Assembly: GCF_000265245.1 (NCBI RefSeq)
Contig: NZ_AJKS02000005.1
Span: forward strand, 62,001 to 126,000
DNA: 64,000 nt
Direction of reading: 5' to 3'
Source: Halomonas smyrnensis AAD6
GTDB lineage: Bacteria > Pseudomonadota > Gammaproteobacteria > Pseudomonadales > Halomonadaceae
Each line of letters starts with the position of its first letter. The stretch's first letter is position 1. Positions 55,715 to 64,000 of this stretch are shown piece after piece. Both the position numbers and the translations under genes were made by a program. Below the pieces are notes generated by a model. That model saw nothing but the letters and a program-made list of their open reading frames with translations, ran no database searches and was not told the DNA's origin.

Positions 55715-56329
55715 ATGACCACTTCGCCGCTGTACGCCCCCGAGGGCCGCGACACGCCGCTGCAGATACTGGGTCGCCACACCGTCAGCGGCCGCGACAT
55801 GACGCCGCCGTGGCCGGCGGGCCTGCAGGAGATCGTGCTCGGGCTGGGCTGTTTCTGGGGCGCCGAGCGGCTGTTCTGGCAGCTGCCCGGCGTGCATGTG
55901 ACCGCCGTGGGCTATGCCGGCGGCGTGACGCCGAACCCCACCTACGAGGAGACCTGCACCGGACGCACCGGCCACGCCGAAGTGGTGCGGGTGGTGTTCG
56001 ATCCGGCGACGATCGATCTGGAGACCCTGCTGCGCCACTTCTGGGAGGCCCACGATCCCACCCAGGGCAATCGCCAGGGCAACGACATCGGGCCCCAGTA
56101 TCGCTCGATCATCCTGGTCACCGACGAGGCCCAGCGCGAGATCGCCGAGCACAGCCGCGCGGCCTACGACGACGCCCTGGCCCGGGTCGGACGCGGCCCC
56201 ATCACCACCGCCATCGAGCCGCTCGAGACCTTCTATTACGCCGAGGACTATCACCAGCAGTACCTCGACAAGAGACCCGACGGCTACTGCGGCCTCAAGG
56301 GCACCGGCGTCAGCTGCCCGATCGGCTGA
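55715..56329 (+). CDS. msrA: Peptide-methionine (S)-S-oxide reductase MsrA
   Basis: A 204-residue enzyme repairing methionine-S-sulfoxide. Active-site C46 is in [13 protein letters not shown], with [38 protein letters not shown] and [17 protein letters not shown] following. The recycling cysteine is in the GVSCPIG tail. AAGGAG precedes the ATG. The last 20 bp overlap the 3' end of the convergent YheT-like gene. Confidence 0.96.
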   Translation: MTTSPLYAPEGRDTPLQILGRHTVSGRDMTPPWPAGLQEIVLGLGCFWGAERLFWQLPGVHVTAVGYAGGVTPNPTYEETCTGRTGHAEVVRVVFDPATIDLETLLRHFWEAHDPTQGNRQGNDIGPQYRSIILVTDEAQREIAEHSRAAYDDALARVGRGPITTAIEPLETFYYAEDYHQQYLDKRPDGYCGLKGTGVSCPIG

Positions 56330-57338
56330 GCGGCTCGCGCAGGCAGGGCGCCGTGTCGGCCCGGCCCTCCAGCTGAGCGCCGACCCGGCGCGCGAGCCAG
56401 CTCGCCAGCCGCCCGTCACGGCGTTCGACGAAGCCCACGTGACCGCCGTGGCGGGCCGTTTCCAGGCGAATGCCCGGGCCCAGTGCGACGTTCTCGAACA
56501 GGCCCGGCGGCATGAAGGGATCGTCCTCGGCGTGGAGGATCAGCGTCGGCCGGCGAATCTCCTGCAACAGTGGCCCGGCCGAGGCCCGGCGATAGTAGTC
56601 GGCGGCGCCGTCGAAGCCATGCAGCGGCGCGGTCACCACATCATCGTACTCGCGCAGGGTGCCAAGGCCGGCAAGCGCCCGGGGTGACAGTGCCAGCGGC
56701 AGCTCGCCGGCCTCGAGCCGCGGCGCCACCTTGGCCTTCAACGCACCGAGCAGGTGACGCTGATAGACCCGCGCGAAGCCGCGTTCCAGGCAGTCGGCGC
56801 TGGCCGCGAGATCCACCGGCGGGGCGATGGCGATCGCGCCGTGCAGCGCCGGGGATTCGCGGCCGGCATCCTCGGTCATCAGCTTGAGCAGCATGTTGGC
56901 CCCAAGCGACACGCCGCAGGCGATGCGCGGCGCCCGGGGATGGCGGCGGGCCAGCTGGGTCAGCAGCCAGTGGGCATCGGCGGTGTCACCGCTGTGGTAG
57001 GCCCGCGGGCGACGGTTGGGGTGGCGGCCACAGCCGCGGAAATGCATCAGCACGGCGCGATGCCCACGTTCGCCGGCCGCCGTCAGCAGCTGCCGGGCAT
57101 AGGGCGAGTCCACCGAGCCTTCCAGCCCGTGGAACAGCACGAACAGCGGCGCGTCGTCGTCGGCGGGGCCCGGTGTCACCCAGCTGAGTTCGACCACATC
57201 GCCGTCGGGCAGCGCCAGCGTCTCCCAGGCCAGCGCGGGCGAGGGCGCCGGCAGCATCCTCGGCAACAGGGTCTGCAGGTGGCGATTGGCCAGGCCCGTC
57301 GGGGCGCGGAAATCCGCCGCATGGCGGCCCGGCGTCAT
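56310..57338 (-). CDS. YheT-family alpha/beta hydrolase
   Basis: A 342-residue alpha/beta hydrolase of the YheT/COG0429 type. Signatures are [19 protein letters not shown] at the N-terminus, [17 protein letters not shown], the FRGCG loop and nucleophile GVSLGANML, and late acid/His ([21 protein letters not shown]). Family substrates (long acyl esters) are little known. The ATG overlaps the stop of the LysR gene (ATGA, 57335-57338), and no clear ribosome binding site is present, so translation is probably coupled. Its 3' end overlaps msrA by 20 bp. Confidence 0.88.
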   Translation of the reverse strand: MTPGRHAADFRAPTGLANRHLQTLLPRMLPAPSPALAWETLALPDGDVVELSWVTPGPADDDAPLFVLFHGLEGSVDSPYARQLLTAAGERGHRAVLMHFRGCGRHPNRRPRAYHSGDTADAHWLLTQLARRHPRAPRIACGVSLGANMLLKLMTEDAGRESPALHGAIAIAPPVDLAASADCLERGFARVYQRHLLGALKAKVAPRLEAGELPLALSPRALAGLGTLREYDDVVTAPLHGFDGAADYYRRASAGPLLQEIRRPTLILHAEDDPFMPPGLFENVALGPGIRLETARHGGHVGFVERRDGRLASWLARRVGAQLEGRADTAPCLREPLSRSGS

Positions 57339-58255
57339 ATGGCGTCGGCCCTGGGTTCGACGAGCCGCTGCCACAGCGCCTCCACCGCCGGGTGTGGGTT
57401 GTCGCGGTGGCGAAAGAGGCGAATCTCCAGCGGCACCTGCCAGCGCGTGCCGCCCGCCGGCACCAGACCGCCGGAGGCCAGCGCGGTCTGGATGGAGCGC
57501 GCCGGCAGCCAGCCGAGTCCGTAGCCGAGCCCCACCAGTTCGCGAATATTGCCGCTCTGGATGCTCTCGTTGAGCACGCTGAAGGTCGGCACCTGGCCGA
57601 GCGCCTGCAAATGCGCACGAATGCACTGGTCGATCATTCCCCGGGGGTGATAGGCGATCAGCGGCAGCGGACGACGCCCGCTGTCCTCGAGCGAGAAACG
57701 CGGGTTGCCCTCGGCGTCGGGCAGCGACACCGGCACCAGCCGCTCGCGGCCGAGCACCCGAGCCTCCAGGCCCTCGGTTTCCAGTGGCAACGTGCGTGGC
57801 GTGGCGGGCCAGTAGCAGAGCACCAGGTCGCATTCCTGGCGCTCCAGGGCCCGGAAGTAGTCGTCGGCCAGCCAGCCGGTAGCGCGCAGGTAAGGCGTGA
57901 CCGGCGGGGCGGGATCGAAATCGGCCAGCCATTCCGGCAGGAAATTGGCCAGCAGGCTCTGGGGCGCGGCCAGGCGCAGACGGCTGGCGTCCGCCTCGGC
58001 CAGCTGGCCGAGGCGCTCGCGGGCGGTGGTCACCCGTCGGGTGACGTCCTCGCACAGCGCCAGGAACTCCTCGCCGGCCGGCGTCAGCGACAGCGGCAGG
58101 GTCTGGCGATTGATCAGGGTGGCCCCCATCTCCTCCTCGAGCAGCTTGATGCGGCGCGAGAAGGTCGGCTGGGTCACGTTCTGGGTCTCCGCCGCCCGCG
58201 AGAAGTGGCGCGTACGCGCCAGGGCGATGAAGTCTTCCAGCCAGCGTAATTCCAT
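57335..58255 (-). CDS. LysR-type transcription regulator
   Basis: A 306-residue LysR regulator with an N-terminal winged helix-turn-helix (FSRAAETQNVTQPTFSRRIKLLEEEMGATL) and an effector domain (DLVLCYWPAT, IAYHPRGMIDQCI, GYGLGWLPARSI). It resembles the HypT-like protein of this window in layout (WLEDFIALARTRHFSRAAE, WQVPLEIRLFRHRDNPHPAV), so the two are likely paralogues. It is cotranscribed with the YheT-like hydrolase, an unusual partner that may be its target. Upstream lies an inverted repeat (58309-58340). Confidence 0.85.
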   Translation of the reverse strand: MELRWLEDFIALARTRHFSRAAETQNVTQPTFSRRIKLLEEEMGATLINRQTLPLSLTPAGEEFLALCEDVTRRVTTARERLGQLAEADASRLRLAAPQSLLANFLPEWLADFDPAPPVTPYLRATGWLADDYFRALERQECDLVLCYWPATPRTLPLETEGLEARVLGRERLVPVSLPDAEGNPRFSLEDSGRRPLPLIAYHPRGMIDQCIRAHLQALGQVPTFSVLNESIQSGNIRELVGLGYGLGWLPARSIQTALASGGLVPAGGTRWQVPLEIRLFRHRDNPHPAVEALWQRLVEPRADAI

Positions 58256-58308
58256 AGTGTTCCTTGTGCCGGAGCGCCAGGGACGGTGAGTCTACTCAGC
58301 TTAGCCAG

Positions 58309-58340
58309 CGTTGACCAACCGGTCAGCCGGATGATCAACG
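58309..58340. other. Inverted repeat between the ABC operon and the LysR gene
   Basis: 14-base arms (58309-58322 and 58327-58340) with two mismatches and a TCAG loop. It could be a terminator of the ABC operon without a T tract, or a LysR site upstream of the regulator's own start at 58255. Confidence 0.35.
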
Positions 58341-58388
58341 GCAGCGTCTCTCCGCGCGTCTAGCCGAGCGCAGGCACTTTTCGATACC

Positions 58389-59462
58389 TCAGATCCGGCC
58401 TTCCTCCACCCCATGACAGGCCACCTGGCCGCCCTGGTCGGTGGCGATCAGGGTCGGGACTTCTTCCCGGCAGCGCGCGTCGGCATGCGGGCAGCGGCCG
58501 TGGAACACACAGCCCGACGGCAGGTTCACCGGCGTCGGCACCTCGCCCTGCAGGCGGATGTGCTGCGGGCGGTCATCCTCGAGCCGGGGAATCGCCGACA
58601 TCAGCGCCTGGGTGTAGGGATGGCGCGGGGTGGCGAACAGCGTCGCCGTGGGCGCCACCTCGCACACCCGGCCCAGATACATGACCGCGACCCGGGTGCC
58701 GAAGTGCTCGACGACGGCCAGGTCATGGGTGATGAACAGGTAGGTCAGGTTGCGCTGCTGCTGGGCCTCCATCAGCAGGTTGAGCACCTGGGCCTGGATC
58801 GAGACGTCGAGGGCCGAGATCGGTTCATCGGCGACGATGAACTCCGGGTCCACCGCCAGCGCCCGGGCGATGGCGATGCGCTGACGCTGGCCGCCTGAGA
58901 ATTCGTGGCCGTAGCGCGCCCCCCAGTCCGGGGCGATGCCCACCGCGTTCATCACCTCGGCGACCTTGTCCTGGACCCTGGCCGGCGACCAGTCGGGATG
59001 ATGCAGGCGAATCGGCTCCTCCAGCGTCTGCTGGATGGTCATGCGCGGGTTCAGCGACGCATAGGGATTCTGGAAGATCATCTGCATGCGCCGACGGTAG
59101 GGCAGCAGCTCCCTGGTGGAGCGGTCGTCGATGCGCTCGCCATCGTAGCGGATCTCCCCGGCGCTGGGGGTGATCAGGCCCATCACGGTGCGCGCCACCG
59201 TGGACTTGCCGCAGCCGGACTCGCCGACCACGCACAGCGCCTCGCCGCGCCGGATGTCCAGGTCGACGCCGTTGATGGCGTGCACGTGCTTCTGCTCGCG
59301 CACCAGCTTGCCGCCCTTGAACTTGAGCTGCTCGAGGAAGTCGCCGGACAGCGAGAAGCGCTTCTCCAGCCCGCGGATCGACAGCAGCGGCTCGGCCGTC
59401 TCCGGCGCCTTCGAAGCGCCCGAGGAGGAGCCGGTAGATGAAGAAAGAGAGGCGGTGGTCAT
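58389..59462 (-). CDS. Peptide/nickel-type ABC transporter ATP-binding protein (second, DppF/OppF-like)
   Basis: A 357-residue ATPase with Walker A GESGCGKST, signature FSGGQRQRIAIARAL, Walker B FIVADEPISALD and H-loop FITHDLAVV. The C-terminal cysteine-containing oligopeptide/dipeptide domain (LPSGCVFHGRCPHADARC) marks the DppF/OppF class. The N-terminus carries a Ser/Ala-rich 25-residue extension. The start overlaps the other ATPase gene's stop by 4 bp. It forms an operon with the genes at 59459-64000. Confidence 0.92.
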   Translation of the reverse strand: MTTASLSSSTGSSSGASKAPETAEPLLSIRGLEKRFSLSGDFLEQLKFKGGKLVREQKHVHAINGVDLDIRRGEALCVVGESGCGKSTVARTVMGLITPSAGEIRYDGERIDDRSTRELLPYRRRMQMIFQNPYASLNPRMTIQQTLEEPIRLHHPDWSPARVQDKVAEVMNAVGIAPDWGARYGHEFSGGQRQRIAIARALAVDPEFIVADEPISALDVSIQAQVLNLLMEAQQQRNLTYLFITHDLAVVEHFGTRVAVMYLGRVCEVAPTATLFATPRHPYTQALMSAIPRLEDDRPQHIRLQGEVPTPVNLPSGCVFHGRCPHADARCREEVPTLIATDQGGQVACHGVEEGRI

Positions 59463-60481
59463 GAATCTTGCTCCTCGGCCGGAATGCGTTCGCGTTCGAT
59501 CATCTCGGCGACCATGTGGCAGGCCGCCTGGCAGTTGCCCGAGGCGACGAAGGCGGGCACCTCGTCGACGCAGGCCTGGCGACGCGAGCCGTCGGGCCGG
59601 GTGACGAAGCCGCAGCGCGGATGGAAGGCGCAGCCGCTCGGCAGGTGGCTGAGCGATGGCATGCTGCCGGGGATCTGGTTGAGCCGCTCGCCGGGCGTGG
59701 CCATCTGCGGCAGGGCGTTGAGCAGGCCCTGGGTGTAGGGGTGCTGCGGGTCGTTGATGATCTCGCGGGTCGGGCCCTGCTCGATCACGCGGCCGGCATA
59801 CATCACCAGCATGCGCTGGGTGACCTGGCTGACCACGCCCAGGTCGTGGGTGATCAGCACCAGGCCGACGTTGTGCTCCTCGCACAGCTCCAGCAGCAGC
59901 GCCATGATCTCGGCCTGGATGGTCACGTCCAGCGCCGTGGTGGGCTCGTCGGCGATGATGATGTCCGGGTCGAGCAACAGCGCGATGGCGATGATCACGC
60001 GCTGACGCATGCCGCCGGAGAGCTCGTGGGGATACTGGTCGAGGCGCGCCTCGGGCGAGGGGATCTGCACCTGCTCGAGCTTGCGCAGCGAGATCGCCCG
60101 GGCGTCCTTGGTCGAGATGCGACGGTGGGCCTTCAGGCACTCGATCATCTGCTCGCCGATGGTCAGCACCGGATTGAGCGTCATCATCGGGTCTTGGAAG
60201 ATCATCGAGATGCGATGCCCGCGGATGCGGCGCAGGGCGCGGTCGGACAGGCCGATCAGCTCCTGGCCGTCGAACGTGATGCTGCCGCCGGCGATGTAGC
60301 CGGGCTTGGCGATCAGGTTGAGCAGGCTGAAGGCGGCCACGGACTTGCCGGCGCCGGACTCGCCGACGATGCCCAGGCGTTCGCCGCGATCCAGGCTGAA
60401 GCAGACGTCGCGCAGGGCCTGGACGTCGCCGCGGCGCAGCGCGAAGCGCACGTCGAGGTGGTTGACTTCGAGAAGTGACAT
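59459..60481 (-). CDS. Peptide/nickel-type ABC transporter ATP-binding protein (first, DppD/OppD-like)
   Basis: A 340-residue ATPase. Walker A is GESGAGKSV, the signature [15 protein letters not shown], Walker [13 protein letters not shown], and the H-loop [22 protein letters not shown] and a cysteine-rich end ([15 protein letters not shown]) belong to the family's C-terminal domain, which carries an Fe-S cluster in some DppD proteins. AAGGAG precedes the ATG. A 28-codon frame lies just upstream (60497-60583). Confidence 0.93.
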   Translation of the reverse strand: MSLLEVNHLDVRFALRRGDVQALRDVCFSLDRGERLGIVGESGAGKSVAAFSLLNLIAKPGYIAGGSITFDGQELIGLSDRALRRIRGHRISMIFQDPMMTLNPVLTIGEQMIECLKAHRRISTKDARAISLRKLEQVQIPSPEARLDQYPHELSGGMRQRVIIAIALLLDPDIIIADEPTTALDVTIQAEIMALLLELCEEHNVGLVLITHDLGVVSQVTQRMLVMYAGRVIEQGPTREIINDPQHPYTQGLLNALPQMATPGERLNQIPGSMPSLSHLPSGCAFHPRCGFVTRPDGSRRQACVDEVPAFVASGNCQAACHMVAEMIERERIPAEEQDS

Positions 60482-60496
60482 GGGAACTCCTTGGCC

Positions 60497-60583
60497 TCAG
60501 CCCTTGTGCCGGATGAAGAGGCGCGGATCGAGCGCGTCGTGCCGGCGACCGTCGGACATGGGGGACGTATCGATATTCAGCAT
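60497..60583 (-). pseudogene. 28-codon frame resembling a permease C-terminal tail
   Basis: A small open frame between the permease and ATPase genes begins MLNIDTSPM and ends ALDPRLFIRHKG. This matches the last residues of the upstream permease (NPRLYKG) and the LRDALDPR tail of other OppC/DppC proteins. The 16 bases around both stops are nearly identical (60492-60507 and 60584-60599). It is either a vestige of a second permease gene or a real short peptide; it has no strong ribosome binding site. Confidence 0.4.
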
Positions 60584-60587
60584 GGCC

Positions 60588-61544
60588 TCAGCCCTTGTAG
60601 AGACGCGGATTGAGGACGTCGCGCAGCCAGTCGCCGAGCAGGTTGATGACCAGCACCAGCACCACCAGCACCAGGCCCGGGATCAGGGTGATCCACCAGG
60701 AGCCGGACTGGATGTAGTCGAACCCGGACTTGATCAGCGAGCCCAGCGAGGGCTGGGTCTCGGGCATGCCGAGGCCGAGGAAGGACAGCGCCGCCTCGGA
60801 GATGATGGCGTTGGCCACCTGCACGGTGGAGATGACGAAGATCGGCGACAGGGTGTTGGGCAGGATATGGCGAAACATGATGCGCCGGCTCGGCAGCCCC
60901 ATCACGCGGGCGGCGTCGACATATTCCTTGCTCTTCTCGGCCAGCACCGAGGCGCGCACGGTGCGCGCATACTGGGGCCACTCGGCCAGGCCGATGATCA
61001 GCACCAGCAGCGGCACCGCATAGGTGCTGAAGGTGGCGCCGCCGAAGATCGCCTTGAACAGCGCGCCGACCACGATCGCCACCATCAGGGTGGAGAACGA
61101 CAGCTGGATATCGGCCATGCGCATCAGGAAGGCATCGACGCGCCCGCCCAGGTAGCCGGCCAGCAGGCCGAAGCACACGCCGAGGGTGGCCTGCAGCGCC
61201 ACCGCGCCGAAGCCGATGATCAGCGAGACCCTGAGGCCGTAGAGGATGGTCGAGAGCAGGTCACGCCCCTGGGCATCGGTGCCCATGAGATAGGCCGGAT
61301 CGCTGCCGTCGACCCAGAACGGCGGCAGCTCCGAGGCCAGGATATCGATCTGTGCCAGGTCGTAGGGGTTCATCGGCGCCAGCCAGGGTGCCAGGACGGC
61401 GCAGGCCACCATCAGGATGAACACCGCCAGGCTGACCTGGGCGATCGGGTCACGCAGGAAACTGTAGAGCAGGTAGGAGTCGCGAAAGCGCTCCCAGCGG
61501 CTCGCCGTGGACGAGCTCGCAGCGGATGAGGTCGAGGTGGTCAT
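60588..61544 (-). CDS. Peptide/nickel-type ABC transporter permease (OppC/DppC-like)
   Basis: A 318-residue inner-membrane permease. A cytoplasmic Ser/Thr-rich N-terminus is followed by about six membrane helices (first near 33-52) and the oligopeptide-permease EAA loop (EYVDAARVMGLPSRRIMFRHILPN). GTDAQGRDLLSTILYGLRVSL is the OppC N-terminal domain signature. The ATG overlaps the stop of the other permease gene by 4 bp. Ends LRDVLNPRLYKG. Confidence 0.93.
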   Translation of the reverse strand: MTTSTSSAASSSTASRWERFRDSYLLYSFLRDPIAQVSLAVFILMVACAVLAPWLAPMNPYDLAQIDILASELPPFWVDGSDPAYLMGTDAQGRDLLSTILYGLRVSLIIGFGAVALQATLGVCFGLLAGYLGGRVDAFLMRMADIQLSFSTLMVAIVVGALFKAIFGGATFSTYAVPLLVLIIGLAEWPQYARTVRASVLAEKSKEYVDAARVMGLPSRRIMFRHILPNTLSPIFVISTVQVANAIISEAALSFLGLGMPETQPSLGSLIKSGFDYIQSGSWWITLIPGLVLVVLVLVINLLGDWLRDVLNPRLYKG

Positions 61545-62587
61545 GCGGGCTTTCCTGTCAGCTTGACGGTGGGGTTGACCAGGCCATAGATCAGGTCGAC
61601 CAGGGTGTTGGTGATCACGAAGATCAGCCCCACGATCATCAGGTAGGTGACGATCAGCGGAATGTCGGAGCGTTCGATGGCGTCGAGGAACATCAGGCCC
61701 ATGCCGGGCCACTGGAACACCGTCTCGGTGAGGATGGTGTAGGCGACCAAGGTACCGATCTGTACCCCGCCCACGGTGATCACCGGCAGCATGGTGTTCT
61801 TCAGCGCGTGCAGGAAGTAGATGCGGCGCAGCGAGATGCCCTTGGCGCGGGCGAACTTCACGTACTCCGACTGCATCACCTCGAGCATCTCGGCGCGGAT
61901 CAGGCGGATGAACAGCGGCAGCATGATCGAGGCCAGCGAGATGGCGGGCAGCACCAGGTAGGTCAGCCCCTCGAGGGAGGCGAAGTTGGTCTCCCAGGTG
62001 CCGAACACCGGCACCGGGTCGCCGCGGCCGTAGGCCGGCATGCCGCCGTCGGTACTGATCAGGTCATTGAGCCAGGCGCCCCAGCCGGTATCGGCGGGGA
62101 AGGGCGACCAGGACACGCCGATGGCGAACAGCTGGATCAGCACGATGGCGGTCAAAAACACCGGTATCGAGATACCGATGATCGACACGCCCATGAAGAA
62201 CCGCGACAGCCAGGCACGCGGCCGGATGGCGCTGTAGACCCCGATGGGAATCGACAGGGCGATGATCAGGAAGGTGGACGCGGCCACCAGCTCCAGGGTC
62301 GCGGGCAGGTGGCGCAGGATGACGTCGGTGGTCGGCTCGTTGAAGACGTAGGAATAACCGAAGTCGAACTGCACCGCGTTGGCGGCGAAGCGCAGGTACT
62401 GCACCGCGAAGGGGTCGTTCAGGCCCAGTTCCTCGCGCAGCGCCGCGCGCTCGCTCTCCGGCACCGACTGGCCGACCATCTGCTGGATGGGGTCGCCCAG
62501 ATTGTCCTGGATGGCGAAGGCGATCACGCTGATGACGAACATCACCAGCAGCGCATGGAAAAGGCGCTTGATCAGAAAGGCGATCAT
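61541..62587 (-). CDS. Peptide/nickel-type ABC transporter permease (OppB/DppB-like)
   Basis: A 348-residue permease. Start MIAFLIKRLFHALLVMFVISVIAF gives the typical first membrane helix. The binding-protein-dependent EAA loop is EYVKFARAKGISLRRIYFLHALKNTMLP. An unusually long loop (about 167-215) between membrane segments holds the acidic stretch around WLNDLISTDGGMPAYGRGDP. Upstream start options add 11 residues. Separated from the binding-protein gene by 106 bp with two hairpins. Confidence 0.92.
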   Translation of the reverse strand: MIAFLIKRLFHALLVMFVISVIAFAIQDNLGDPIQQMVGQSVPESERAALREELGLNDPFAVQYLRFAANAVQFDFGYSYVFNEPTTDVILRHLPATLELVAASTFLIIALSIPIGVYSAIRPRAWLSRFFMGVSIIGISIPVFLTAIVLIQLFAIGVSWSPFPADTGWGAWLNDLISTDGGMPAYGRGDPVPVFGTWETNFASLEGLTYLVLPAISLASIMLPLFIRLIRAEMLEVMQSEYVKFARAKGISLRRIYFLHALKNTMLPVITVGGVQIGTLVAYTILTETVFQWPGMGLMFLDAIERSDIPLIVTYLMIVGLIFVITNTLVDLIYGLVNPTVKLTGKPA

Positions 62588-62613
62588 GAGTGGCGTCCCG
62601 TAGGCAATACGGG

Positions 62614-62687
62614 GTGGCACGCTCGCGTCGAGCGCGCCACCGGGTCAGGATGGGGGGAAGTCCTCGCCGACGATGACGCCGGCGAGG
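62614..62687 (-). other. Two intercistronic hairpins between the binding-protein and permease genes
   Basis: One hairpin has 12-base arms with one mismatch (62614-62625 and 62629-62640, loop CGT). The other has 8-base arms CCTCGCCG / CGGCGAGG (62662-62669, 62680-62687). Placed after an abundant binding-protein mRNA, such structures usually protect the 5' segment and lower permease expression. Confidence 0.5.
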
Positions 62688-62693
62688 GAGGAA

Positions 62694-64000
62694 TCACTCT
62701 TCCTCGACGACCAGGTCCCCGAGATAGGGGAAGTTCATCACGTTGACGACCGGCTCGATGTCGACGTTGGCGGCGGATGCCCAGGCCAGGTCCTGCCAGT
62801 GCAGCGGAATGAAGGCGGCCTCGTCATGCAGGGTCTGCTCGACCCGCTGCAGCATCTCGGCGCGGGCCTCGAGGTCGACCTCCAGGTTGGCCTCGGTGAC
62901 CAGGGCATCGAGCTCCGGATTGCAGTAGTTGCCGGCGTTGTACTGACCGGCCCCGCTGTCGGCGTCCGGGCAGGCGGTGAGGTACTCGTGCAGGTTGGCC
63001 GAGTCCTCGGTGTCGGCGTGCCAGCCGATCATCATCATGTCGGCGACGCGGTCGTCGTATTCGCCCCAGTACTGGGCCTTGGGCAGGGTCTTGAGATCCA
63101 CCGTGACGTTGATGCGCGCCAGCATGGCGGCCACCGCCTGAGCGATCTTGGCGTCGTTCACGTAGCGGTTGTTGGGCGCCATCATGGTGATCTCGAAGCC
63201 GTCCTCATAGCCGGCCTCGGCCATGAGTTCCTGGGCTCGCTCGAGGTCGTAGCGTGGCGCGAGGTCCTCGACGTGGCCCGCATACCCTTCCGGTGACATC
63301 TGGGCCGCCGGGGTGGCGAAGCCCTTCATCAGCCGGTCGGCGATGCCTTCCTGGTTGATGGCATAGGCGAAGGCCTGGCGCACCCGCGGATCCTGGAAGG
63401 CCTCGACGCGCTCCTGATTCATGTGGAAGAGGATGATCCGGGTGCCGGTCATGGTGACCAGCTGGGTATCGTCGTCGTTACGGATGCGCTCCAGGTCGTT
63501 GGGCGGCACCGGGGCGATGAAGTCGACGTCGCCGGAGAGCAGGGCGGCCACGCGGGTGGCGTTCTCGCTGATCGGCGTCATCACGATCTTGTCGACGTTG
63601 CCGGGGGAATCCTCGTCCCAGTAGTCGTCGTGGCGTTCGAACACCACGCGCACGCCCTGCTGGCGTTCGCTGACCTCGAAGGGGCCGGTGCCGGACAGAT
63701 GCCGCGAGGCGTAGGAGTTGCCGTTCTTGACGATCTCGTCCTTGGGATCACCGTCGGCGTCCTCACCGCTGTAGAACTGGCTGTCCATCGGGAAGATGTA
63801 GGTCGCCAGGTTGAGCAGCAGCGGATAGGGCTTCTCGGTGGTGAACTCCACGGTGTGCTCGTCGACCGCGGTCACCGAGGCGATGGGCGCGAAGATCGCC
63901 TTGAAGTCGGGGCTGCGCTTCAGACGCTCCACGGTCCACACCACGTCCTCGGCGGTGAAGGCGTTGCCGCTGTGGAATTCGACGCCCTCACGCAGCGTCA
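62694..64000 (-). CDS. Peptide/nickel-type ABC transporter substrate-binding protein, N-terminus missing
   Basis: A family 5 extracellular solute-binding protein running off the right edge; about 435 residues are visible. The first visible part TLREGVEFHSGNAFTAEDVVWTVERL is the conserved domain I motif, followed by NGNSYASRHLSGTGPF, EDSPGNVDKIVMTPI and the C-terminal LDALVTEANLEVDLEARAEMLQRVEQ. The missing signal peptide and start lie beyond 64000. It delivers oligopeptides or a related ligand to the permeases downstream; the ligand is not readable from sequence. Confidence 0.93.
   Translation of the reverse strand, partial: TLREGVEFHSGNAFTAEDVVWTVERLKRSPDFKAIFAPIASVTAVDEHTVEFTTEKPYPLLLNLATYIFPMDSQFYSGEDADGDPKDEIVKNGNSYASRHLSGTGPFEVSERQQGVRVVFERHDDYWDEDSPGNVDKIVMTPISENATRVAALLSGDVDFIAPVPPNDLERIRNDDDTQLVTMTGTRIILFHMNQERVEAFQDPRVRQAFAYAINQEGIADRLMKGFATPAAQMSPEGYAGHVEDLAPRYDLERAQELMAEAGYEDGFEITMMAPNNRYVNDAKIAQAVAAMLARINVTVDLKTLPKAQYWGEYDDRVADMMMIGWHADTEDSANLHEYLTACPDADSGAGQYNAGNYCNPELDALVTEANLEVDLEARAEMLQRVEQTLHDEAAFIPLHWQDLAWASAANVDIEPVVNVMNFPYLGDLVVEEE

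Noticed and set aside
52372-55800. Minus-strand open frame of about 1140 codons opposite tamB
   Set aside because: It is a high-GC antisense shadow; the plus strand encodes an unmistakable TamB, and the antisense product is Gly/Arg/Gln-rich with no family motif.

Overview
The window looks like a chromosomal segment of a halophilic gammaproteobacterium, most probably Halomonadaceae (Halomonas or a close relative). The evidence is very high GC with strong GC3, acidic proteins, a gammaproteobacterial gene set (class I fumarase, FeSOD, TamAB, TolQRAB-Pal-CpoB, RuvCAB), a 3-hydroxybutyrate dehydrogenase and a non-discriminating-type AspRS. I see no rRNA, tRNA, CRISPR, phage or intact insertion sequence. 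About 57 genes are called, in many short transcription units on both strands.

Layout. 1-5.3 kb: a truncated unknown gene, glutaredoxin, an inositol-monophosphatase-family enzyme, an orphan HybE-like protein, 3-hydroxybutyrate dehydrogenase, and a RegB/RegA-type redox two-component pair. 5.3-9.7 kb: a membrane-fusion protein plus RND pump pair without an outer-membrane channel. 9.7-11.5 kb: a kinase-first HipA/HipB-like module facing an SDR-cysQ pair across an array of three related 18-bp palindromic sites spaced exactly 41 bp apart. 13-26.7 kb: two unknown small genes, prfC, yjjV, ygfZ, a CxxC-less HMA-like protein with an OsmC protein, uvrB, nei, class I fumarase, cardiolipin synthase, a HypT-like LysR regulator, and an NMN adenylyltransferase/Nudix fusion with an altered Nudix box.

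26.7-32.4 kb holds a BrkB/YihY membrane protein, leucine dehydrogenase, acylphosphatase, a nucleoside hydrolase-ribokinase pair and a glycerate/hydroxypyruvate reductase-type dehydrogenase. 32.5-43.9 kb is the conserved block fmdB-aspS-yebC-ruvCAB-tolQRAB-pal-cpoB followed by yciK; ybgC, usually found before tolQ, is absent. 44-51.5 kb: gph-ubiG, galU with a strongly diverged UDP-glucose dehydrogenase homologue, sodB, a coiled-coil membrane protein and tamA. 51.6-64 kb: tamB, msrA, a LysR regulator coupled to a YheT-type hydrolase, and a peptide/nickel-type ABC transporter running off the right edge.

The main points of interest are regulatory and evolutionary. They are the 41-bp-phased operator array of the HipA-like module, a UDP-glucose dehydrogenase homologue whose catalytic cysteine position is serine, a MITE-like palindrome that appears to supply that gene's stop codon, a 28-codon reading frame resembling a permease tail inside the ABC operon, and several intergenic repeat families, one of them associated with terminators.
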